Shown here in pieces: positions 1 to 6,084 of a stretch of DNA of 13,865 bases. Source of the DNA: Elusimicrobia bacterium RIFOXYB2_FULL_49_7 (lineage in GTDB: Bacteria > Fibrobacterota > OXYB2-FULL-49-7); the NCBI GenBank assembly GCA_001800515.1, contig MGVN01000023.1:28246-42110 (forward strand). The letters are read 5' to 3'. Position numbers and translations under genes: made by a program. A model generated the notes under the pieces. It ran no database searches, had not been told where the DNA came from, and saw only the letters and a program-made list of their open reading frames with translations. The stretch's first letter is position 1. Every line of letters starts with the position of its first letter.

Positions 1-42
1 GATGGACTTTTATTTTTTCCCCCATAGATAAGGAAAAGAAAA

Positions 43-312
43 ATGGACAAGAACAAAAGACGATTCGATCGTAATATCTCCGATAACCGGCCCATCCGAC
101 TCCTGCATCAAAATGGACGGACCTTTTATCTGCTTCCGGCCGATGAAAGCAAGAGCGGTATGGGCGTTATCTTCACCGGAACCGAGCCCCCGGAAAGCGG
201 CGCTTTTTATTCCATCAACGACGACCACCAGCAGGAGCGGCGGGTGGAAGTAATGTGGATTAAACCGTTGGCCCCGGGCATTTTCCGGCTGGGCCTCTCT
301 TATTTGTCATAA
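43..312 (+). CDS. small PilZ-domain protein (probable c-di-GMP binding)
   Basis: An 89-residue protein that is essentially one PilZ domain. The two PilZ signature motifs are visible: RxxxR at Arg6-Arg10 (RRFDR), and DxSxxG at Asp34-Gly39 (DESKSG) followed by MGVIF. PilZ domains bind cyclic di-GMP through these motifs and change the activity of partner proteins, often in motility, polysaccharide export or transcription. No membrane segment, signal peptide or fused output domain is present, so any effect would need a partner. The domain is at the short end for the family. The start ATG is preceded by AGGA at 31-34 with 8 nt spacing. The gene lies 17 nt upstream of efp in the same direction and probably shares its transcript. 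The family call rests on the two motifs and the C-terminal beta pattern (FRLGLSYL). Confidence 0.72.
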   Translation: MDKNKRRFDRNISDNRPIRLLHQNGRTFYLLPADESKSGMGVIFTGTEPPESGAFYSINDDHQQERRVEVMWIKPLAPGIFRLGLSYLS

Positions 313-329
313 AGAAAGGAATTATCATC

Positions 330-896
330 ATGGCCATCCCGACTCCCATCAACCGAATCAGCCGCGGCAACACCATCCTGTATAACGGCGATATGCACCA
401 GGTGCTTGAATGCGTTATCCGCACCCCCCCGAACAACGCCGCTTTTGCTCAGATGGAGTTGCGCAGTCTGGTCAGCGGGCGTGCCCTTCCGGTCCGATGC
501 AGCACCAAGGAAGTTTTCGACGTCCTGGAAAGCCGTGCCAAGAATTTGGAATTTTCCTATGAAAACCAGGGCGAATATTTTTTTATCGATCCCAACAATT
601 ACGACCAATTTGAATTTCGCAAAGAGGTCGTGGGCGATGCCATGAGTTTTCTGGTCACCGGTCAAACCTATGAGGTGCTTTTCATTGAAGACAATCCGGT
701 CCGAATCAACCTGCCGCCATCGGTGGTCATGAAGGTGATTGAAGCGCCCGAAGCCATCAAAGGCAACTCCGTCAGCAATGTGGGCAAGGAAGTGATACTG
801 GAAACAGGGCTGAAAGTAACAGCCCCCATGTTCATCAAACCGGGTGATTTACTGAAGATCAACACCACGGACCTCTCCTACCAAGGTCGCGCCTGA
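330..896 (+). CDS. efp: elongation factor P with Asn at the tip-loop position
   Basis: EF-P binds ribosomes stalled at polyproline stretches and promotes peptide-bond formation. At 188 residues it has the normal length of the three-domain protein: an N-terminal KOW-like domain (about 1-65) and two OB-fold domains. The conserved pieces GxxIxxNGxxxxVLE, ELRSLVSG, NLPPSVVMKVIEAPEAIKG and GKEVILETGLKVTAPMFIKPGD are all present. The loop that reaches the peptidyl-transferase centre reads RTPPNNAAF. By alignment to the E. coli KPGKGQAF loop, the modified Lys34 position is Asn35 here, so neither a Lys nor an Arg is available for beta-lysylation or rhamnosylation. The start ATG is preceded by AAAGGA at 315-320. 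The stop codon overlaps the next gene's ATG (TGATG, 894-898). Family assignment is very secure; how the unmodified-looking tip works is not known from the sequence. Confidence 0.96.
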   Translation: MAIPTPINRISRGNTILYNGDMHQVLECVIRTPPNNAAFAQMELRSLVSGRALPVRCSTKEVFDVLESRAKNLEFSYENQGEYFFIDPNNYDQFEFRKEVVGDAMSFLVTGQTYEVLFIEDNPVRINLPPSVVMKVIEAPEAIKGNSVSNVGKEVILETGLKVTAPMFIKPGDLLKINTTDLSYQGRA

Positions 897-1324
897 TGAT
901 GCCACTGCTCCGGACGATTTTCGACTGGGGCAGCCGCCATACCGATTGGCTCATTGCCATGGGGGCGTTCTCGTTTATCGCTTTTTTTGTAACGCTTATC
1001 TTTTTACCGATTGCCATCCTTCGGATTCCAACGGATTATTTTAAAAACTATGCCGTTCCTCCTATCCAAGAAACACGCCATCCTGCTCTTGTCCTTCTGA
1101 TTCGAATGCTTAAGAATCTTCTGGGTATCCTACTCCTCCTGATCGGAGCCCTTATGCTCGCGTTACCGGGCCAGGGGATATTGACCATGCTGATAGGATT
1201 GCTGCTCACCGACTTTCCCGGTAAACGGAAAATCGAGTGCGATCTGGTCCGTCGACCGGCCGTTCTGAAAACCATCAACTATATCCGCAAGCGGGGACAC
1301 CGTCCGCCGTTGACACTCTGCTGA
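896..1324 (+). CDS. PGPGW-type small integral membrane protein
   Basis: A 142-residue membrane protein of unknown function. Two hydrophobic blocks are visible, at about residues 18-44 and 74-107; the second contains the family hallmark LPGQG (90-94), followed by a GLLLTDFPGKRK stretch. This resembles the putative transmembrane PGPGW family (motif variant PGQG), which has no established role. The basic tail (KTINYIRKRGHRPP) is probably cytoplasmic. The start ATG overlaps the efp stop by one base; a second ATG lies immediately after it at 899, and either could be used. Only 4 nt separate its stop from tgt. The position between efp and tgt suggests co-expression with translation genes, but there is no evidence that it acts in translation. 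Confidence 0.7.
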   Translation: MMPLLRTIFDWGSRHTDWLIAMGAFSFIAFFVTLIFLPIAILRIPTDYFKNYAVPPIQETRHPALVLLIRMLKNLLGILLLLIGALMLALPGQGILTMLIGLLLTDFPGKRKIECDLVRRPAVLKTINYIRKRGHRPPLTLC

Positions 1325-1328
1325 CAGC

Positions 1329-2450
1329 ATGTTCCGATTCATCCTTGAACATCAAGACAAAAATAGCCGCGCACGTACGGGCCGGGTGATCACACCCCAC
1401 GGCGAGATTGAGACTCCCATTTTCATGCCGGTCGGTACGCTGGGCACGGTCAAGGCGTTGTGCAGTGAAGATCTCCTCACGCTGAATGCACAAATCATAC
1501 TGGGCAACACCTACCACCTTTTTGTGCGACCCGGGCTCGATGTGATAAAAAAGGCGGGCGGCTTGCACCGATTCATGAACTGGAACCGGCCCATCCTCAC
1601 CGACTCTGGTGGATACCAGGTCTTTTCGCTTCAGGAAACCCGGAAAATCGATGACAGCGGGGTCACCTTCCGCTCCCATGTGAATGGCGATAAAATCACC
1701 TTCACCCCGGAATCAGTCATGGAGGCGGAACGCATCATCGGCGCGGATATCATCATGCCCTTTGACGAATGCCCGCCCTACCCCTGCTCTCGCGAACATA
1801 TGCAACAGGCGGTTCGGCGCACCCACGACTGGCTCCTGCGCGCCATTGCCGATCATGCGGCACACGGCACAGACCAGGCCCTCTTCGGCATTGCCCAGGG
1901 CGGCTGCTTTGATGACCTGCGCCAAGAGAGCGTCCAGTTCATCTCAGAAAGTGCGGTGGCCGGCGTAGCCGTCGGCGGACTCTCGGTGGGGGAGCCCATT
2001 CCGGAGATGTACCGGATGATGGAAAGCATTGCCCCCCATTTACCGGCCGCCAAACCGCACTACCTCATGGGGGTCGGCATGCCGGAGAATATCGTGGAGG
2101 CGGTAGGCAACGGGTTCGATATGTTTGACTGCATTGTCCCCACCCGTCATGCGCGCAACGGCCAGGTCTTCACCTCGCGCGGCCGGGTCCATTACAAGGC
2201 AGGCGAATACAAGGAGAGTGTGGACGCGCCGCTGGATCCCAAATGCAACTGCTTTGTCTGCCGAAACTACTCCCTGGCCTACTTGCGCCACCTGTTCAAT
2301 TGCGGTGAAATCACAGCCATGCGGCTTTCGACCTATCATAATATTTATTTTTACCTGGACATGATGCGGCAACTGCGCGAGGCTATCCGGAACGATGCTT
2401 TTTTAGACTGGAAAAAGGATTTCCTAAACGGATTGGGCATAAAAACATGA
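1329..2450 (+). CDS. tgt: queuine (preQ1) tRNA-ribosyltransferase
   Basis: This bacterial-type tRNA-guanine transglycosylase exchanges guanine-34 in the anticodon of GUN tRNAs (Asp, Asn, His, Tyr) for preQ1, the committed step of queuosine incorporation. At 373 residues it has the usual length. Catalytic features are intact: the general-base Asp92 in TDSGGYQVFSL, the nucleophile Asp267 in DMFDCIVPTRHARNG, the QGG substrate loop at 190-192, and VGGLSVGEP. The structural zinc site is complete, with Cys306, Cys308, Cys311 (CNCFVC) and His337. There is no clear Shine-Dalgarno sequence before ATG 1329, so translation probably depends on coupling to the gene 4 nt upstream. The stop overlaps the next gene (ATGA, 2447-2450). 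No other queuosine-pathway gene is in the window. Confidence 0.97.
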   Translation: MFRFILEHQDKNSRARTGRVITPHGEIETPIFMPVGTLGTVKALCSEDLLTLNAQIILGNTYHLFVRPGLDVIKKAGGLHRFMNWNRPILTDSGGYQVFSLQETRKIDDSGVTFRSHVNGDKITFTPESVMEAERIIGADIIMPFDECPPYPCSREHMQQAVRRTHDWLLRAIADHAAHGTDQALFGIAQGGCFDDLRQESVQFISESAVAGVAVGGLSVGEPIPEMYRMMESIAPHLPAAKPHYLMGVGMPENIVEAVGNGFDMFDCIVPTRHARNGQVFTSRGRVHYKAGEYKESVDAPLDPKCNCFVCRNYSLAYLRHLFNCGEITAMRLSTYHNIYFYLDMMRQLREAIRNDAFLDWKKDFLNGLGIKT

Positions 2451-4213
2451 ACCGATTTCTTCGATTGTCGATAGGGATATCGCTTCTCGGATTGCTTTCC
2501 GGTTGCGCGCATCAGGGAGCGCCGGGTGGCGGACCGGAAGACAAGACTCCCCCCACGATTGAATGGGTCTTTCCCAGTCAAGACTCCCTGAATGTACCAA
2601 AGAAAATCACCATCCAAATCCGGCTATCCGAATGGATAGATCCGCGAAATGCGGAAAAAGCGGTTCTCATTTCTCCTGCCACCCCGCGTATGGAAACATC
2701 GGTCTCCAAGCGGACGGTTGAAATCACCCCAACAGGAGCGCTCCTCGACAGCACCACGTATGTCATTACGCTCACCACCGACCTCACCGACTTTCGCGGA
2801 AACAAGCTGGCGTCTTCCTATACGCTCCGTTTTTCAACCGGCGCACATCTCGACTCCTGCGCCCTTTCCGGTCGCGTCACGGATCCCACGGGTGCGCCGC
2901 TTCAGGGCCAACTGGTCGGGGCCTATCCCTGCAACGATACGCTCACACCGGATCCGGCGCACATTCGGCCGCTCTATGCCACCCTGACCGGGACTGAGGG
3001 TCGCTTCAACCTGATAGGTCTTCGAAAAGGAGGATACCGGCTCTTTGCCTTTTCAGACGTCAATCAAAACCGGAAATTCAATGCAGACCACGAACAACTC
3101 GGTTTGCCCTCAGAAGACTATCGGCTGGAATCAGGAAAAATGTCGGTAAAAAACATCGTCCTGGTGCCCGCTAAGATCGACACCCTTCCTCTTTTTATCC
3201 GAAAAGCGGTGGCCGGCGCAGGCTCGGCCTTAAAGGTATACTTTTCCGGCAACCTGAATCCGGACTGTCGGAACGATCTCATCCATCGCATCCTTGTTGT
3301 ATCCGAGGATACCACACACACCACAAAGGACACGGCAACAATCACCTCCCTTTGGCCGGATCCGGCTGATTCCACGGCTTTTCTGCTGCGCCTATCCGGA
3401 TTAAAACATGGTCAGCGCTACCGTGTGGAAGCACTACGCTGTTTTACGCCGGATAGCATCGGATTAGATACCCTGCGTTTCAAACTTCCCTTTTTAGCCA
3501 ATGCCGGAAGGGATTCCATTGCCCCTGAAGTAACGGCCACCCTACCTCAATCGGACGGCACCCTGCCGGACAATACGGATTCCCTGCGCCTCTTTTTTTC
3601 CGAACCCATCCGGACCCCGGCCCTGCAGGAAGGATTTTCCTTTTTCCGACTGGCTCCAACCATTAAGAAGGATTCCTTGAAATCAACGGGAAAAGATACG
3701 CTTCGGATAGCAGTTTCCGGCAAGTTCGCCTTTCCATCCAGACTGGAAATGGTCTTTCGGCCGGACACTCTCCAACCGGATGCGTGGTATGAATGGACTC
3801 TCCAGCCCACCAAGCTCATAGATGACAACGGCAACTATTCCCCGGACTCCAGCCTAAGCGGCCGCTTTCGCACCCAAAAGCCGCTGCCCACAGGAACCCT
3901 TTCCGGCCGCCTCTGCGTAACAGACCCGTCAGAGTGTCGGGTCGCGCTGCACCCTCTGATTGGGCGAAACGGTCTTGACACCCGGCCGGATTCCTCTGGC
4001 CGTTTCTTTATCCCAGCACTACCCGAAGGGAATTATCGCATCCTCTTTTTCCGCGACATCAATGAAAACGGTCGCCCTGACAAAGGGCGATACCGTCCCT
4101 TCCGCTTTGCCGAACCGATCCAGATCGTCACCGACTCAATCCATGTCCGGGAGCGGTGGGAGACCGAAGAAGTCAACCACGGATGCGATAAGACGGATGG
4201 GAACGGAAAATGA
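2447..4213 (+). CDS. Ig-like (Big_5) two-module lipoprotein
   Basis: A 588-residue exported lipoprotein of unknown function. The N-terminus is a lipoprotein signal ending LLSGC, with lipidated Cys20, followed by GGGPEDKTPP, a pattern familiar from Bacteroidota-type Ig-like lipoproteins. The protein looks internally duplicated. Module one has a Big_5-like domain (about 37-132, TPPTIEWVFP to LRFSTG) and then a carboxypeptidase-regulatory-like sandwich (LSGRVTDPTG to YRLFAFSDVNQN). Module two repeats the plan, with a Big_5 domain (about 360-480, APEVTATLPQ to GRFRTQ) and a second sandwich (LSGRLCVTDP to YRILFFRDINEN). Each sandwich ends in a DxNxN acidic loop (near residues 203 and 536) that could bind calcium. 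It overlaps tgt and tmk by 4 nt each, so it is embedded in a housekeeping operon. An envelope structural or assembly role is likely but unproven. Confidence 0.8.
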   Translation: MNRFLRLSIGISLLGLLSGCAHQGAPGGGPEDKTPPTIEWVFPSQDSLNVPKKITIQIRLSEWIDPRNAEKAVLISPATPRMETSVSKRTVEITPTGALLDSTTYVITLTTDLTDFRGNKLASSYTLRFSTGAHLDSCALSGRVTDPTGAPLQGQLVGAYPCNDTLTPDPAHIRPLYATLTGTEGRFNLIGLRKGGYRLFAFSDVNQNRKFNADHEQLGLPSEDYRLESGKMSVKNIVLVPAKIDTLPLFIRKAVAGAGSALKVYFSGNLNPDCRNDLIHRILVVSEDTTHTTKDTATITSLWPDPADSTAFLLRLSGLKHGQRYRVEALRCFTPDSIGLDTLRFKLPFLANAGRDSIAPEVTATLPQSDGTLPDNTDSLRLFFSEPIRTPALQEGFSFFRLAPTIKKDSLKSTGKDTLRIAVSGKFAFPSRLEMVFRPDTLQPDAWYEWTLQPTKLIDDNGNYSPDSSLSGRFRTQKPLPTGTLSGRLCVTDPSECRVALHPLIGRNGLDTRPDSSGRFFIPALPEGNYRILFFRDINENGRPDKGRYRPFRFAEPIQIVTDSIHVRERWETEEVNHGCDKTDGNGK

Positions 4214-4836
4214 AAAAGCAAGGGTTGTTCATTACCTTTGAAGGCATTGACGGATGCGGGAAAACCACCCAATTCAACCTTCTGGCCGACCATCTGAAAA
4301 ACTGCAAGCAACCCTGCCTAACCACGCGAGAACCCGGCGGCACTCCCCTATCCGAAACACTCCGAAGCATCATCCTGAATCCGGAAAACCGCTCCATAAC
4401 CGACCGTACCGAACTGCTTCTTTACCTGGCCGCACGCGTCCAACATGTGGAAGAAAAGATTCTACCTGCTTTGAAACAGGGTAAGATGGTTCTTTGCGAT
4501 CGGTTTACAGATGCCACAGCCGCTTATCAGGGCGGCGGCAGAAAGATGTCGCCGAAAATACTGGCTCCCTTATTACATTTTGCTTCCTGTGGCCTGAAAC
4601 CGGATATGACCTTTTTATTTGATCTCCCGGTCAAAACCGCCTATGGCCGCATGAAAAAGGCTGGCAAAAAAGGGGATCGGGTGGAACAGGCAGGTCTCCT
4701 ATTCATGGAAAGGGTACGACAAGCTTATCGAAAACTGGCCAAACAAGAACCGCACCGTGTTTGCGTCATCTCAGCCGAAAAATCACCGGAAGTGATACAC
4801 CGAAAAGTTATTCAGTATTTGAAAGAAAGAAGGTAA
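4210..4836 (+). CDS. tmk: thymidylate kinase (dTMP kinase)
   Basis: Phosphorylates dTMP to dTDP with ATP, essential for dTTP supply in DNA synthesis; cytoplasmic. It is 208 residues long, normal for the family. The P-loop GIDGCGKTT spans 12-20, with Lys18 as the phosphate-binding lysine. TREPGGT (39-45), the DRF motif (Asp97-Phe99) and the downstream TDATAAYQGGG dTMP-binding stretch are all present. The lid region has a basic KKAGKKGDRVE segment near 149-159. The start ATG forms ATGA with the stop of the preceding lipoprotein, and GGGAACGG lies just upstream as a possible ribosome-binding site. The next gene follows after 3 nt. Nothing suggests inactivation. Confidence 0.96.
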   Translation: MKKQGLFITFEGIDGCGKTTQFNLLADHLKNCKQPCLTTREPGGTPLSETLRSIILNPENRSITDRTELLLYLAARVQHVEEKILPALKQGKMVLCDRFTDATAAYQGGGRKMSPKILAPLLHFASCGLKPDMTFLFDLPVKTAYGRMKKAGKKGDRVEQAGLLFMERVRQAYRKLAKQEPHRVCVISAEKSPEVIHRKVIQYLKERR

Positions 4837-4839
4837 CCC

Positions 4840-5292
4840 ATGGTCAAAGACACACTCGCCAATTTCAAACTCTACTGCACACCGAATTCCCTGCTCTTTA
4901 AAGGTTTTGACTATCTGCAAAATCAATACTCTCCGACCTTAAAAGACGGCCGCTATGAGATTGAAGGCGACCATTGCTTTGCGCTGGTACAAAGCTATGA
5001 CACGGTCCCGTCAGCGGAAAAACGATATGAATCCCACAAGCTTTACCTGGATATTCAATATGTCGTGTCCGGAACTGAAATCATTGAATACGCTCCGATA
5101 ACCGACTTATCCGTAGAGGAAGATCGAACGCCCGGCGCGGATCTCATTTTCTTCAAGCCCTTCAAAGGAGCCGATCTGGTGTTAAAGGCAGGCGAATTCG
5201 GAATCTTCTATCCCCAGGACGGCCACAAACCGGGCATCCGCCAGGACAAACCCGCTTTCGTCAAAAAAGTGGTTATTAAAGTAAGTCTGTGA
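4840..5292 (+). CDS. YhcH/YjgK/YiaL-family protein (DUF386)
   Basis: A 150-residue cytoplasmic protein of the YhcH/YjgK/YiaL family, cupin-like single-domain proteins that bind a metal. Members include EbgC and proteins found with sialic-acid or other sugar catabolism, but the reaction of most members is unsettled. Family landmarks are visible: YESHKLYLDIQYVVSG with His66 and Asp71, IIEYAP, and the C-terminal FYPQDGHKPGI with His129, candidate metal ligands. The start ATG has GAAGG at 4829-4833, 6 nt upstream. It is the last gene of the operon before an AT-rich gap, only 3 nt after tmk. No sugar-catabolic genes are nearby, so its substrate cannot be guessed from context. Confidence 0.88.
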   Translation: MVKDTLANFKLYCTPNSLLFKGFDYLQNQYSPTLKDGRYEIEGDHCFALVQSYDTVPSAEKRYESHKLYLDIQYVVSGTEIIEYAPITDLSVEEDRTPGADLIFFKPFKGADLVLKAGEFGIFYPQDGHKPGIRQDKPAFVKKVVIKVSL

Positions 5293-5307
5293 ACAATCAA
5301 AAAGGGT

Positions 5308-5336
5308 TTGGCGGTTCTATTTCAAATATTTATATT
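5308..5336 (+). promoter_or_regulatory. candidate promoter of the CsgG-like gene, possibly leaderless
   Basis: TTGGCG (5308-5313), a 17-nt spacer and TATATT (5331-5336) form a reasonable sigma70-type promoter. The same -10 hexamer and spacer occur in the stronger promoter at 11989. A transcript beginning about 7 nt after the -10 would start at or next to ATG 5344, leaving little or no leader. No Shine-Dalgarno sequence precedes that ATG, which fits. The elements were read by eye only. Confidence 0.4.
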
Positions 5337-5343
5337 AAATCCT

Positions 5344-6084
5344 ATGAAAAACATTATTTTTATTATCATTCTGTCCCTCCCGTTACTCGGTTTGGCTCAA
5401 ACCGCCAAATCATCGAAAACGGACAATAAGATCGCCCTGGCAGTGGCGGATCTCGAAGGTCGCGGTCTGGCCGAAGGCGAAGCCTCCACCCTCACGGATG
5501 CACTGCGCAGTTATCTCATTGAAACCCGCGCTTTCCGCGTTATGGAACGGGGTAAAATGGATCTCATCCTCAAAGAACAGGGATTCCAGCAATCCGGCGC
5601 CTGCACGGACGAGGCCTGCCTGGTCGAGATGGGACAACTCCTTGGCGTGAATCACTTGGTCACAGGCAGTATCGGCAAAGTGGGGGGTACCTATTCCGTC
5701 AATATCCGCATGATTAACGTCGTTAACGGTGAAATCGTACGTACGGCCAATAAATTCTACAAAGGGGAAATTGACGGGCTCTTGACCCAGGTCATTCCGC
5801 AGATTGCCCAGGATTTCGCGGCCACTGAAAACGGGGGACAAACGGTAAAACCACAAACGGTTGAATCAGATGCTTCGAAAACCGCGTCCCCGACTCCGGC
5901 ACCCGCTCCTGCACCCGAGAAAAAAGAGATTAAGAAATCCGGCAACGGTCATCCGGTACTTTGGGCTATCTTAGGAGTCACCGTGATCGGCGGCGGTGCT
6001 GCCGCAGTTTATTTTCTGTTGGTTAAAAAAGATGAAACGTCCGATAATACTGGCCAAACCGGGGCCGTGGGGGTCACATGGTAG
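5344..6084 (+). CDS. CsgG-like exported protein with C-terminal membrane anchor
   Basis: A 246-residue envelope protein. It begins with a clear signal peptide (MKNIIFIIILSLPLLGLAQ, cleavage probably after Ala18). Then comes a CsgG-like alpha/beta domain (about 27-160): KIALAVADLEGRG, ALRSYLIETRAFRVMERGKMD, an insert with ACTDEAC, then LGVNHLVTGSIGKVGGTYSVNIRMINVVNGEIV. Similar domains occur in CsgG/HfaB and LpoB-type proteins that work at the outer membrane or on peptidoglycan enzymes. After it lies a Pro/Ala linker (PTPAPAPAPEKK) and a hydrophobic segment at about 204-227 (PVLWAILGVTVIGGGAAAV...), leaving a short tail. I chose ATG 5344 over an in-frame TTG at 5308 because the signal peptide begins there. 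It overlaps the next lipoprotein gene by 7 nt. It has no lipobox and a C-terminal anchor, so it is unlikely to be a curli-type secretion pore; its function is unknown. Confidence 0.75.
   Translation: MKNIIFIIILSLPLLGLAQTAKSSKTDNKIALAVADLEGRGLAEGEASTLTDALRSYLIETRAFRVMERGKMDLILKEQGFQQSGACTDEACLVEMGQLLGVNHLVTGSIGKVGGTYSVNIRMINVVNGEIVRTANKFYKGEIDGLLTQVIPQIAQDFAATENGGQTVKPQTVESDASKTASPTPAPAPAPEKKEIKKSGNGHPVLWAILGVTVIGGGAAAVYFLLVKKDETSDNTGQTGAVGVTW

Noticed and set aside
300..665. 121-codon antisense open frame opposite efp
   Set aside because: The sense strand encodes an unmistakable EF-P; the antisense product has no recognisable feature.
1275..1679. 134-codon antisense open frame across the start of tgt
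   Set aside because: It lies entirely opposite a certain gene, has no recognisable motif or ribosome-binding site, and mirrors codon bias of the coding strand.
5308..5343. TTG at 5308 as an upstream start of the CsgG-like gene
   Set aside because: It would place 12 residues before a normal signal peptide, and the TTG falls in a likely -35 element. ATG 5344 is preferred.
5344..6084. true curli-type CsgG secretion pore
   Set aside because: There is no lipobox at the signal peptide, a C-terminal transmembrane anchor is present, and no other curli genes are nearby, so only a CsgG-like domain is claimed.
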